From the NCBI RefSeq assembly GCF_000002425.4, contig NC_037254.1:2058758-2122757 (forward strand): a DNA stretch of 64,000 nucleotides, read 5' to 3'. The position numbers and the translations under genes were made by a program. Below the pieces are notes generated by a model. It was not told the origin of the DNA and searched no databases. It saw nothing but the letters and a program-made list of their open reading frames with translations. Positions 37,476-51,300 of this stretch are shown here, in pieces (the stretch's first letter is position 1; each line of letters begins with the position of its first letter). The stretch is from Physcomitrium patens. Its lineage: Eukaryota; Streptophyta; Bryopsida; Funariales; Funariaceae.

Positions 37476-37541
37476 TGAAGAAAAAATATACTCATCTATA
37501 TTTTATTGGAATCAACAACTTACAAGTTTGAATGCCCATTA
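37476..37541 (-). repeat. First piece of the split right LTR of the outer copia
   Basis: These 66 bases match the first 66 bases of the left outer LTR (33162-33227). The remainder of the same LTR resumes at about 54747. The interruption is the gypsy array. CATTA is present at both junctions (37537-37541 and 54740-54744), compatible with a 5-bp target duplication, though the exact LTR edge is uncertain by a few bases. Confidence 0.75.
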
Positions 37542-37556
37542 ATACTCCACTTGAAG

Positions 37557-38051
37557 TGCTTATATATGAATTTCGAAGAAAAAAAATCTAAATATTCTTA
37601 TGTTACTTAAAAAGATTAAAAAAACACTCAAAGATGGTAATATATTGAACTAGAATAGCTATTGCTTAAGATAAGAAGACTAAATAGACTTAAAACAAGA
37701 CTAAAGACTACAAAGGAATTAACAAGAGTATAGAAGGCTTTATTCTTGCTTCCATATATACTATTAAATTAAAAGATATGTAGTGACATACTATAGGACC
37801 TCCAACACATGTTTAATTTGTGAGTCATCTGTCTTACCTTGCAATGCAAGTTTCTTATATGTTGTCATATTTTTACCTTGTACCACAAACTATTCACACT
37901 TCCAATACATAATTAACCTGTTGGTGAAGTTTCTAACCTATCAATCAACTATAAACATGTATAAAGTCAAATATACATCAATGAAGCTTTTAAGAAGCTT
38001 TACCATAAGATAATATAAAATCTAATTATATTTATCTTATATCTAGCACTT

Positions 38052-38090
<39 letters not shown>

Positions 38091-38094
38091 GATA
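37557..38094 (-). repeat. Gypsy-family LTR, first of the array
   Basis: This is one of four array LTRs. On the right it is followed by a purine-rich tract (on the minus strand), the polypurine tract expected just before a 3' LTR. It contains a TA run at about 38054-38086. The left edge may lie up to 15 bp further left. Confidence 0.75.
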
Positions 38095-41000
38095 TTATCT
38101 CTCCTTCTAGAAATGAGTTCTACAAGGAGCAATCATCATATGTTAAGTAAGTTCAAAATATGAAAAATTTTATTTGCAACATATTTTGATCATTGTTTCT
38201 TTTAAAGATGGTTAATAGGTCTTCTCATTCATTCAAGGTTGTGATATCAAACAGGTTGTATCTTGCGATCTATTTAAACAAGAATATATCATTTTTGAGG
38301 GTCTTCATGTTGATTACATCATCTTAAAGGCCATGACAATTGCAATATATTATCTTATAGATCAACAAATAATAGCTTTTGAATTAAATCTACTAGATGT
38401 TGATTTTTAATCTCTTTAATGCTACATATATAAATAAAAATAGAAGATAAAATGTAATCTTTTCTAATCTACATAAGTAAAGATTTTTTATTCTTTATCT
38501 TAATTTTGATGGATGTTATTGATGAAAAGCCTCAACTTTCTTTGGTGCATTTGTAAGATTTTTAACTTCCTTTTATATATGTTTACTTAAATATAAGACT
38601 CTTTTTATCTTAAAATTTTGATTATTATCTACTTCTTTAGGAAGACATGGCATTTATCTTCTTCAAATATTTATTATTTTATATAGCTCAAGAAGAGTCA
38701 TGTAAAATACAAGATGGATATTCATAAACTTTGGTAGATATAATTAATAAGTAATTCGATTAATTTATTTATAATTAGAAATTGGTCCAAACTCTTATAT
38801 TGATCTAACTTATCATAAAAGCAACTAATCTTGATATTACAATGAAGTAACCATATCTTATTGCCACCATAGAATTGAAGTTTATCCTTGCCATTGACAT
38901 CTATGTTGGTTTTTTTATTGTTCTTGAACTTCTTTTAGTTGTGCCTTATTTTTGTATGTAAATTAAATAAATAATTTTAAAAATCTTTTGCTACAATATT
39001 ATCAACCTTTGAAAAGTCAAAAATATTAAATAATAGATGATAATTATGATTGGCAAAAAAGATATTTATTGTGTGAAAAAAATATATCATGTTATAATAA
39101 TCAAAATCTTCCAACAGTAAAAAAATAATTCCAATCATCTTGTTGGTAATTAGTGGTATACTTCAAATATTACTCCAAAACTTAGTTTACGTGCTTTATT
39201 TGTCTATTAGTTTAAGTATAAAAATCTAAAGATAATTTTATGTTTATATTTAGAATCTTAAAAAGAAATTTTAAAATTTTAATATAAATTAAGTCTTCTT
39301 ATTTAATATAATATCTTTGAATAATCTATATTATTAATAGATATTATTAAGAAAAAAATTAATTATTTCTTTACTAGTCATAGATTTTTTATATGATACA
39401 AAATGTGCCATTTTAGTAAAATAATCTAATATCACAAATATTAAATCATAAAAATTTGAGACTAGAAGATTTATGATAAAATCCATAGAAATACAATACC
39501 ATGGTTGTTTCAAAATAGACAATAGCTTAAATAGTCCATAAGATTGATGATAAAGAGTTTTTGATCTTGAACAAACATAACATGATTGTAAAAAGTCTTT
39601 GATTGCCTTTTACATTTGAAGCTACTAAAAATCTCTTGATATTAGCTCCAAAGTCTTATTGTATCCAAAATGTCTAGTTGTTGGAAAATTATAACGAGCT
39701 TGAAAAATATGTATTCATGCTTTGTCTTTTAGAATATATAATTGTTTCTTGAAATAGAATAGATTTTTACTGAATTTAAATCTAAAAGTCTCATGAGACT
39801 TAGAAAAATTATTTATAATATTATAAATAAAAGAATTAGAGGACATACTCAATTGAATTTACTTGAGAAAGATTGAATCAATAATTAATATTGATTTCAT
39901 TACTTAAAGATGAAAATCCTCTAGCTTCAAGAAAATTATTCTTTGTTGATCAAAAGCTACATTTTTTTTTGTACAAGATAAGAATGTCTAAAAAAGATGT
40001 TTGACAAATCTTATTGTTTTTTAGGTAGATAAGTGATTTTGATTCAAATCTTCATAAAGACATACTTCAATAGACTTGATGGTATTTAAAACACATGCTA
40101 GCATGAAATACTAGAAGTTCTTGTAATCCACATATATGGTGATTGGATTTGAGGTGCATTTTAGATAATGATGCCATTTTTGAAATGAATCCACAATTGT
40201 AAAAAGTTCTTTGTTGAAGATTTTATAATTAATTTTGTTTATAAAAATTTCTTAGAATAGAAAACTACTAGATAGAGCTTACCATCTCCTTTCATTTATA
40301 ATAACATTACATCTATAGCAAAGTCTAATGCATATGTTTCTATAAAAAAATACCTTAAAAAATTTGATACAATACAAGATTGGTATAAAAATAAATTTTG
40401 TTTTGAAGGGTTCAAAAGATACTTCAACTTCTTTATTCCATCCAATTTTATCTTTATATATTAGACATATAAAAGGAGTAGCTATTTGAAAAAAATTCTT
40501 GATAAAGATTTAATAGTAATTTAAAAATCACAAAAAATATTACATATCTCTGATTGTTTTTGGAATCTTCTTCGCCATGATAGTTTGGACCTTTTTAGGA
40601 TGCATTGTAAGGCCATCATTTGAAATAATGTATCCTAAAAAATCAAATTTAGTAGTGTAAAATATATACTTTTCTATCTTTTCATATAATTCTATATCTT
40701 TAAGTTTTTGTAGCATATGACAAATATAAAGTTCATGCTATATAATATTCTTAGAATAGATTAAAATATTATTTTGATAATAAATGAAAAAAACATCAAG
40801 AAACTTACAAAAGATATCATTTATTAGATATTGAAATACAATTGGTGCATTTTAAAATCCAAAAAATATGAAATTATATTCAAAATTTCTATATCTGATT
40901 CAAAATATTGTCTTACATTCATCTCCTACATTCATTTCCTTTTTTGGTGCATATCAAATCATATGCTTCTTGTAGATTTATTTTTGTATAAATTTTTATT

Positions 41001-43134
41001 TGATTGAGCTAATCAAAAAGTCCTAAAATCAAATATAGAAGATTCTTATTCTTGATAGTGATCTTATTGAGTCCTATATGGTTTCAGATATCTGCAAAGA
41101 TCTATTTTTTTTCTTTACAAATAAGATAGAAGCTTTTATTAGAGGTTTAAAAAAGCATATGCACATTTTAGCCTAGTTTTTATTAATATATTCTTTAAAT
41201 TCAGCCAATTTATTTTGTAATAAACTATATACTGGTCCAAATGGTGGTTGAGGTCTTTCTTAAAGATCAATCGAATAATCATAGGAATGGTACTTTAGAA
41301 GAATATTTACATTTTATTTTTCAAAAATATCTTGATAATCTTGGTATTAACTTGAAATATCACTAAAGGTAATTTTTTCATCAAAAATAGGTGTGGCATA
41401 TATAATAAAATTTGATCTTTTTTTTTATGCATGCATAAAAGTCTTTGCACCTAATAATAAGCATTTGGTTGTATTGGACTTGTGAATTTTTATTCGATTA
41501 ACAAGATCCTAGACTAGACTACAAAAAAAAATTAAATTGTAAGAAATTCAATCTATTAGAGGATTATACTTCTTTAGCCACAATAATAAAATAATTTAGT
41601 TGGATGGAGATCTAATGACATTGAATATTACTAAGCTATTATGATCTTTAATTGCTACATCTAAAAGACCTATTTTATAAGTAACATCTGCAAAGGACAA
41701 CAAACAACTATCTATAACTTTTACATGTATAGGTTTATTTTTCTTGACTAAAGATATTTCTTATTTTCTAACATAGGCTTTGTCTATAAAACAAATTGAA
41801 ACTCTTGAATGTACCAAGGCAAAGACTTTGTAATTTTTTGATCTCAAATAAACTTCTATTATAAAAGAAGATAATAAATCTAAGGAAAAAATATGACATT
41901 TATTAGGTATTATGTAAGATTCCATCTACACAATTCTTATTGTAGTTGAAAAAACTTATTTTCTGATACATCCAACTTTTTAGCAATTATGCCCCTCATT
42001 TTGTAGTTCTATTACTTCTTTAGATAATATTGAATAATTCACTTAATTTCTCTATAATATAAGCATAAATCTTGTTAACAACCTCAAATTTTTTCTTACT
42101 CATGAGAAGTTTGAAATATATTGTATCAATTTGCATAGGTTCCAATCTTAATGAATATGTTTTTGTAGACTTAGAAATTATTGCTATGGATTTATTTATA
42201 TCTCTCTAATCAAAATTTTGTTCTTGATATCTTTCAAAGAGTTGATTGTTGTATAAAATGGCTTAATTAATAAATTAATTTAATAATCTTAATTTTAACA
42301 TTATTAATAATAAATATTTAAATCTATTTTTTAATTTATATTGAAATTGATTGATATGGACTTTGTCATTCCAATCTACATCACAAGGAAGATTTTGGAA
42401 TTCTACAATATATATGGTAGCTGAACATGATCCTTGTTATAAAGATACAAGTTTGGGCTTTGCTAATCTTTCTTAATTATTTTCTCCAAAAGTGGCCATA
42501 AATTCTTTTAAGAATAAATTCACATCATAAAAAAGATGTGAATCTTTTTCTATCAAAGATGCAAACCATAGAAAAATATTTCCAAAGAAAATTGTACTTA
42601 TGAATCTAACTTAAGTAAATCCATTAGGATATTAAAAAAGATACAATCATACATAAAATTTTATTTATTGTAGACATCTTTGAAATTTTAATCTTATTCC
42701 ATCAAACTTCTTAAATATACTTATCTTTGTTTCTTTTATATTTAAAATAGCAAGACTTCTTAGATGTAATTATTAGCTTTAATAACTTATTTTGCTCAAT
42801 TATACAATTTATTGGCGTAGAATTTGAATTTTGTTGTTGCGTCAAAATACTACCTCCATGGTTGATGTTAGAGATTTGTGAGATTTTCTCTCTTTCAATA
42901 TTAACAAGTATATAAACATCTATAATAACTGCAAATCTATTTTCACTCCCATCACGAGTAGCATCCATAATTTTTCTTTTTACAAACAACTAAACAAATT
43001 TAAAAATCAAATTAAAAGATAATAATCCACAATCTCTAATATCAAATAAAAGTTCTTACAAGGAAAGATAGTTCACTTTCTTTAAAAATAACAATCAATA
43101 TTAAAAAACCAAAGGTAAGTATTAAAGTGGTAGT
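38095..43134 (-). mobile_element. Internal region of gypsy unit 1 (gag, RT, integrase remnants)
   Basis: On the minus strand the order is gag remnant (about 42.3-43.0 kb), reverse transcriptase remnant (about 40.4-41.1 kb) and integrase remnant (about 39.3-39.8 kb, with the core resembling plant gypsy integrases). This order defines Ty3/gypsy rather than copia. It is broken throughout and very AT-rich. Confidence 0.7.
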
Positions 43135-43664
43135 TGTTAAGGATATGAACCTTAAAGAATTAAAATGTCAATATATTCTTGTATTACTCAAAAAGACTAA
43201 AAAACTATTCAAAGATGATATAGTATTAAATCAAAATGGCTATTGATAAAGATGAGAAGACTAAAAAGTCTTCAAATAAGATTAAAGACTAAAAAGGTAT
43301 TCACAAGAATAAAGAAGGCTTTACTCTTGCCTCCATATATACTCTTAACTGGGAGCTACATTGCAATGTTTTTTAAGACCTCCAGAACATGTTGATTTTA
43401 TAAGACATATATTTTAACTTGCAAGGTAAGTTTTCTATATATACCTTATATAATTAACTTATTTTGTAAACTATCAATAAGTGATGAATTTGTTGATCAA
43501 GTTTTTAATCTATCAATCAACTACAAATACATGTAAAATCAAAACAGTGTCTATATAGCTTTTAAGAAGTTTTTTTAAAAAATATTATGAAATTAATCTA
43601 CTTTTATTTATTTCTATTTAATTATATAGGTAATTATTAGAATAAATATGTATTATTTATTACA
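43135..43664 (-). repeat. Gypsy-family LTR shared by units 1 and 2
   Basis: It starts TGTTAAGG and ends TTACA. It is flanked on the left by the 5' internal end of unit 1 and on the right by the polypurine-tract side of unit 2, so it serves both. This is the central evidence for a tandem array. Confidence 0.75.
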
Positions 43665-43704
43665 TTACATCTCCTTCTAAGAATAAGTTTTACAATGAGC
43701 TTAT

Positions 43705-44016
43705 TGAAGAAAGAAAAATTAAAAGCTATAGCACTTAGCATTAGCAAGATTACATACAAAGAGAAGTGTGGAATAAGATGACTTTCACTTCCCACATTCT
43801 TTACTAAAAGCTAAAGTTTATATTTACTATAGATGAACTTCATCTATAATTACTTTCATCATTTTTTGCTACATCCAACTAAATCTTAGATCCTTCTTAA
43901 CTTAATCACTACCATAATAATTTATTTTAAAATTTTTTATTTTTAAATTGCTAACAAATTACTATGATTCAACTCTAAGTGGTGGCAATTATATAAAATC
44001 TTATTGATCTTTAACA
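43705..44016 (-). repeat. 3' LTR of inner copia element
   Basis: Matches 48080-48386 along its length, beginning TGAAGAAAG and ending TTAACA or TCAACA. A purine-rich tract on the minus strand lies just inside it. Confidence 0.8.
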
Positions 44017-47000
44017 CTCTCACTTTGCTAATTATCAAAAGAATTTCAAGCCTAATGAATCTATCAACTCGTGGGATCTATCTTTTATTAATATTTTTAC
44101 AAGCATATTAGCAAGCATGTCTTTTGTAGGACAATACTTCATATTTATTATACCATCTTCAAATTTTTTTTCATATCAAATGATGTTGAACATTGATGTG
44201 TTTGGTTCTTGAATGGGCTTTTAAATTCTTAGAAAATACAAGACATCTTGATTATTAGACATTATTGGAGTTGCTTCTAATTATAATAGTTTAATATCTT
44301 TTAAGAATTGCCTTATCTAACATGCTTTTATTTTACAATGAGTTGCTGCCATATACTAAGCCTCCATGATTGATCTTGCAATAATAGGTTATCTCTTATG
44401 AATCCGTGAAATAGCTCCCACTCCAGTAAAGAATACATATTTCATTGTGGATCTTCTATCATTTGCATTTTTAATTTAATTTGTAATATAATAACCTTGC
44501 AAATCAGTATTCTTACTACCAATATTTAATTTGAAGTCCTTTGTATATTTTATGTATTTAAATATCCTCAATATTTATCATTTTATATAAGATTTTTTTT
44601 TTGGTACAAATCTTTGAGATTGGTCTATGTAAATGTCTTTTTATAATTTTCCATTCAAAAAAGCCATCTTCACATCTATTTGGTATATTTTTAAGTCTAT
44701 TATTATAAAAATAGTTCTAATAATAGTAAATTTAGTAATAAATATATAAATATCATTAAAGTCAATATCAACAACTTATAAATATCTTTTGACAATTAAT
44801 CTTGTTTTTTACTTCATAACCACATCCATTGCATCTCTTTTAATCCTAAATATCCACTTACAACTAACATTAGATCAATTTGCTAGAAGTAGTATCAATT
44901 TCTATGTACCATTGTTCATAAGAGATTGGTACTCTTTTTTTATAGCCTTCTCTTACATTATTGTATCTTATGACTTTATAGTATGAGACAAAGACAACGG
45001 ATTAGCAAAGAAAAGAAAATTTATATGTTCTTCATTTATTTGAAAAAAGATATGGTTCTTCAATTATTTGCTATGTGGTCTTCTTTCTCTTAAAGAATAT
45101 CTCCTTTTATTTAAAAAATATTCATTTGATTGCATTCCATGCTTTCTTATAAGTTTTTTTTTTCCTTATAACTTGTCATTTTTCACTCAAAAGTTGATAT
45201 TCTTCATCATCATCATCATCATCATAATCTTTAACAACTTTATTGATGGTTTTAGGATTTTGTAAGGCCTTCATTTTCATCTCTTTTGCCTCTTCATCTT
45301 CATTAACATCTTAACCATCTTCATTTTTTTTATTTTCTTCTTTCTTTTCTGAAATTGGAGATGTGTCAATAAATACATCATTACTTCCACTTAGATATAC
45401 CTTCAAGTGCTTACAAGCATTCTTATGCTTCAAAAATTCAACATCATAAATTTTGATGATCTTTTTGGTGTCCAAACACATTAGCTTATATGTCTTAGAA
45501 TGTTTTCTAAGAAAACATACTTTGTACTTTTTGCATCAAGTTTGAATCTCATATAATATGATGTCTTTGCATATGCAATGCATCCAAAGATCCTCATATG
45601 TAAAATATAAGGTTGTCTTCTACTCCAAACTTTTTGTGGTGTCATTGATGTAAGAGCACTTGTTGGACACATATTCCTTGTTTATATTGCATTCATGATA
45701 ACTTCCACTTAATACTCATAATTAAGATTTTGAGTATGAAGTATACTTCTTGTTATCTTGACAGTGGTTTGTTTTACCCTTTCAAAAATACTTTTTTGTT
45801 GTCGAGTGTATGGAGTTGTTGTTTATTTAATAATTCCTTATTTCTTCAAATATATATTTACATCCATTATCTATACATAGCTCTTCAATCTTGCACTCAC
45901 TTTATTTTTTAACAAGTGTTTTAAACTCCTTAAACTTCCAAAAACATTCTTTCTTTGTTTTAAGAATATAAATACAAATCTTTCTTAAGAAATCATCAAT
46001 AAAAATGAAAAAATACCTTGATCTTTCAATACTTGTAGTCTTCATAGGTCCATATACATCAAAATGGACGATCTTCAATAATTTTGTAGCACGTGTTGCC
46101 ACACTATTTGAAAATGGAGTCTTTTGTTGTTTGCCTTATATGCATTTTTCACATGTAAGTTATATTGTATTTTGGCTTGTTTTACTAAGATCTAAGTCAC
46201 TTACCATAGAATTAAGCTTTGCCATACTCTTTACATTCAAATAGCTAAGGCAACAATGCCATATATTCAACTTGTCTTGGTTTAATATAAACCCAAGAAA
46301 TGCAACTACTTCTAATCTATTATTCTTCTTATACTTGAAGGAATATAAATTCCTCTTTCTAAAGCCCTTGGAAAACATGTTTCTATACAATGTTTTTACA
46401 AAACATCCCATTTATGTTGAATTGAATTATAAAACTTTCTATTACAAGTTTATTTATTGAAAATAGCTTTTGCTTCATATAGAGTATATGAGTTTTTTTT
46501 TTGAATTTGATCCTATTGGTTTGTCTATTCACAACTATCTCTACTATAATAAAACCAATTTCAATAGCTTTATATGTGCGACTATCTACTAAAATCACAT
46601 TTGATATTGGAATAGTCTTATAAGTATCAAATAGATACTTATAACATACCGTATGCTTGAAATAACTTGAGTCTATAATCCATCTTCACATAGTAGCCAT
46701 GGAGGTGCTATTTACTATTGTGAATACATGATCTTATCCTTCAAATTCATCTTGTGTATTATTTACATTCTTCATTTTTATCTTTCTACTTTTGTAATAA
46801 TTATGAGAAAAATATCCTACTTTATCACAATTGAAAGAAGTTTTGATATTATTTCATTGATTTGAATAGTTGTTTTTTTCTTATCATGAATAGAATGCCG
46901 AATCTTTATTTTGAAGCTTTTTTTCTTTCTTCTTAATCACTTCATGGCTAAGTCTTACTGTCACATAGTCTATTATGAGTTCTTTCATCTTGATAGATTC

Positions 47001-48079
47001 TAAAGCTTTTATGAGGTAGTTGTAGAATTCTAGCAAGCTCATGAATAGTATTATAACAATATCTATATCTTCTAAAGGCTTGTCTACAATTACAAGTTGA
47101 TTTGCAAGTGCCTTCATCTTCTTGATATGTGCCATGAGGTCTTTACCTTCTTCCATCTTGTAAGTAAAGAACTTCCTTCTTGTGTAGATGATGTTGGATA
47201 AGTTTCCGCTCTCATAGATATTGTAAAGAGTCTTCTATGCTTTTATTGGATGTTTGTAATAAATAATAAGAGAGAAGTTGGCTTCATTAATATTACATGC
47301 AATCAATCCAAAAGCCTTCTTTTCACAAACTTTATTGTCTTTTTTTCTTTTATATTAGTATGCATGCTTGGAGGTTCTTCACTTTCATCTATAATATCTC
47401 AAAGATCCAAAAGATACCAATAAAAGTTCTATTTTTATCTTTCAATAGTAGAAATTTTATCTCTATATTTTTTAATTATTTTTAATCTTTCACCCTTACT
47501 TGAAACCACATCTAAAGAAGAAATGTATAAAGAAAGATCAAGAAAAAAAATCCTAAGGCTTTTAAAATCAGCAAGAAGGTATAGATGCCTAATAATCTCA
47601 AAATACATTCTTTGTGAATAAACTACTGTTTTCACTTTCAAAATACCCTCAACTTAAGTTCTAAAACTTTCTACAAGTCCAATGAACTATTTAAACATCT
47701 CAAACCAAATTTGTGACTTTTATATCACTTTTATTCTCACAAATCACCTTGAAGTACCATAAGAGGTTTTGTAAATACCTTAAGCTTCTCCAATATATGA
47801 AACTACAAAGTTAGTCTATTAAAGATCTAACTTACCAAGAAAATATAACACAAGTATTCTATAATATCACCTTAAGGTGTAAAATATATTCCAAATTCAA
47901 AATACACTTAACAACAAGTAAGAGCAAATCAAAATCTAGATTTAGATCTAAATTTAAAAATTTAGAGATTATAAATCTTAATACCAATAAAAAAAATAAC
48001 ATAATTTATTTCATGCAACAAAAAAGACTTCATATAATTTTAAAACTTACAAACAAATGTAAGTAGGTCTATAACTTAT

Positions 48080-48386
48080 TGAAGAAAGAAAAGTTAGATA
48101 GGGATAATACTTAGCATCAATAGGATTGCACAGAAAGAAAAGTTTGGAATAAGATGACTCTTACTTCCAACATTCTTTACTTACAATTAAAGTTTATATC
48201 TATTATAGATGAACTACAACTACTTTCATCCTTCTTTATTATATTCAATTAAATTTTAGATTCTTTTTAATCTAACATCTACCATAATAACTTGTTTTAA
48301 TCTTTTGTTATTTTTTGACAATTAGTAATTTATTATGGTTTAACTCTATGTGGTGGCAATTATGTAAGATCTTGTTGATCTTCAAC
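48080..48386 (-). repeat. 5' LTR of inner copia element
   Basis: Partner of 43705-44016. The bases just left of it, read on the minus strand, loosely resemble an initiator-Met tRNA primer-binding site. Confidence 0.8.
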
Positions 48387-51300
48387 AGAGTGGTCATCAT
48401 ATACTAAAGAAATTCAAGTTGTGAAAAATTATATTTGCTTTATATTTTGACCTTTGTTCTCTTCAAAGATGGTTGATTGGTCTTTTCAACCATCAATAAT
48501 ATTCCATACTATGGCAGAAAGACCACCCTATTATTTCATCATTGTTGAGGCCTTTGTAACTTTTTTTAAATAAAATATTTAAAATACAATCAGAAGTTTT
48601 TCTTACTTCTAATAAAATTATTAAAAATCAAGAGTCTATTCTCAAATTGTGATATCAAACATGTTGTATCTTACTATCTATCCAAAGAAAGATATGTCAT
48701 TTTTTAGGATCTTCATCTTGATTATATCATCTTAAAAGTTGTGAAAACTGCAATTTCTTATTTGATAAGTAGGAAGTGATAGCTCTTGAATTGAATGCAC
48801 TAGTTGTTGTTTCTCCATCTCTTTAATATCACAAATATATAAATGTTACAAACAAGAATATAAAGTAGATTACTATCTTCTTTGGATCTTGTTTCTTTTA
48901 TAGCAAAGATTTGCTATTCTTTATCTTGGTTTTGATGGATGTTGTGGATGAAAAGCCTCAACTTTCTTTCTTATATTTTTAAGATTCTTTGGTGGCTTTC
49001 ATGTGCATTCACTAATATTATATTTTCACCAATGAACAAGATATTCTAATCTATATTAGCACCGCCTTAAATCTAAGACTTCTTCGACCTTGAACTCTTA
49101 ATTATTATACATTTTTATATGAAGAGGTGGCATTTGTCTTCTCTTAAGATATTTGCTATCTTACATGACTCAAAAAGAGACAAGTGAAATATAAGATAAA
49201 TATTTATAGATTCTAATTGATATAATAAATAAGTAATAAGATTGACTTATTCACAAATAAAAAAAAGTCCAAGATTGCAATAGTCGAACTTATTACAAAG
49301 ATGAGTAGCCTTAATATTACGACAAAATAGCTATACCTTCTCACCTACATTGAATTGTAGTTGTTCTTTGTGATAAAAATTTGCATTAATCATTTATCAT
49401 GCTTAAGTTTCTTTTTATTATGCCTTCATTGTTATATGTAGCTCTAATAAATAATTTATAAAACCTTTTGTCATAAGATTATCAACTTTTAAAAAGTCAT
49501 AAATATCAAGTTATAGATGATAATCATAATTAAAAAAAAAAATTATTTGTTGAATTAAAAAATATACCAAATTATTATATCTAAACTCTTCTAATGGCAA
49601 AAGAGTTATCCAATCATCATGATGATATTTGATGGTACATCTCAAATATTGATCCAAAACTTAATTCATCTATTATTGTATTATAACATGATTATATGGT
49701 GAAAATATAATCAAAAATAAATTTTTAATTAATATCTAATTATCTTGGTTCAATAATAATTCAAGATATTTAAACATGGATTTTATAAAAGCCTCTTAAT
49801 TTATTTTCTTCTCTTAATAGTTAGTACGTTAAAGGTTGGTTAGTGATTTTATCTTTTATGTTCTAAAGACTTTTTTCCAACCTTAGAAAGACTATTTATT
49901 AATAAAATCAGATTAAAAGAAGTAAATAATTAAGATAGTTGATATTAAGATTAATTTTAAATTAGAATTGGGCTAAAAAATCCCTATGATAGGTTATATT
50001 GATACCCAAGGATTGACTATTTATGAGACATAGTCAAAATCAAATCTCTAACCACTAAAATGACTTCGTAAGATAAAATAAGGAGGCATTTGAAGATTGG
50101 TGATTAGGATTAGAGAGCTAGCTTAAAGCTCGTTCTAGAGACATAAGGTTTTTTTTTGTATAGTTTATTTTGACTTTGCAATTATTGTTTAAAGTCAAGA
50201 TTTATATTGATGACTTGGAATTTATGCAATACAAATAGCACTGGCATTCTCGGCTATTTCATGAAATTGATATTACATCTATAATTTAAAATTTGATAAT
50301 AATTAGTCAATCGGGTGTATTAAGTGTATATAAAATTTTGTCATAATATAACAATGTAATTGATAGATATCTAGATTTTGATACAAGGAGATATCAAAAG
50401 TTGGTAGTTTGGAGTTGAATAGGATTTCTATGATATCTAAAGATCTATCAATTAGATCAAAGTGAAATTTGGCTTGGTATTAGAAGACTTGAAGATTAAG
50501 CTACATACCAATTTTAAATTGAAGTTAATAGTTGAAGAAGGAGAAATTACTACTAGAACATTTGCATCAACTTTTAAATTGATAGCCAAGTAACATTTGT
50601 GTGGTTTTTGGGTGTTTTCTCACAATCTGTAAGTTGGATTGGAGTGAATTCTATTAAGCATATAGAAGACTTATAGTAGCATTTGTATGCAAAAAATTTC
50701 TTTAAATAAATAGTTAGATTAAGAGCTATAGCTCACTAAAGATTATTAATTAGAAAGAGGGCTTGCAAAGAAAATTCAAAATTACCTACTTATGAAAGTA
50801 ATAAGACAATTGGAGTTTATGTATGATTGAGATTATTAAGAAGAGCATATTTTAGCACTTTGTATTGGATTTAAGCACTTTTGAATTAAAATTCAAATTA
50901 CATTCTTCTTATAAGGATAAAATATATTAGCATTCTTGGATACTTATAAAACACAATTCTACCTTCCATAGCCAGATGCTCGGTGCATTCTCAAATAAGA
51001 TGATATGTAATATAATACTATTTTGTTTGTTAGTTAATTTTAGGATGCAATGATAAAGAGAGCTTTATATCCACTTTTAAAATCTTAAAAAGATTTTTCC
51101 TAGATCTTAATATAAATTGAATTCTCCTATCCAATATAATATCTTTAGACAATGTATAATAGCAATAAATATTGTCAACAAAAAGCTTAGCCATTTCTTC
51201 ATATGTGATAGATTTTGTATATGATATAAAATGTGTCATCTTGATAAAATGATCAACTATTACAAATATAAAATCATATGATCCTCAGACTAAGGGATTT

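Larger units (their letters stand above)
43705..48386 (-). mobile_element. Inner Ty1/copia retrotransposon fossil nested in the gypsy array
   Basis: A 4.7-kb element is bounded by related LTRs at 43705-44016 and 48080-48386. On the minus strand: gag remnant (46884-47156), GAG-pre-integrase and integrase remnants (about 45480-46410), and a reverse transcriptase remnant (about 44640-44700). Integrase before reverse transcriptase marks Ty1/copia. The sequence left of 43704 and right of 48387 is continuous with the region just inside the first array LTR (38095-38160), so the element landed in gypsy unit 2. It is broken in several places. Its LTRs differ visibly, so it is not recent, but it is younger than the gypsy layer. 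Confidence 0.8.
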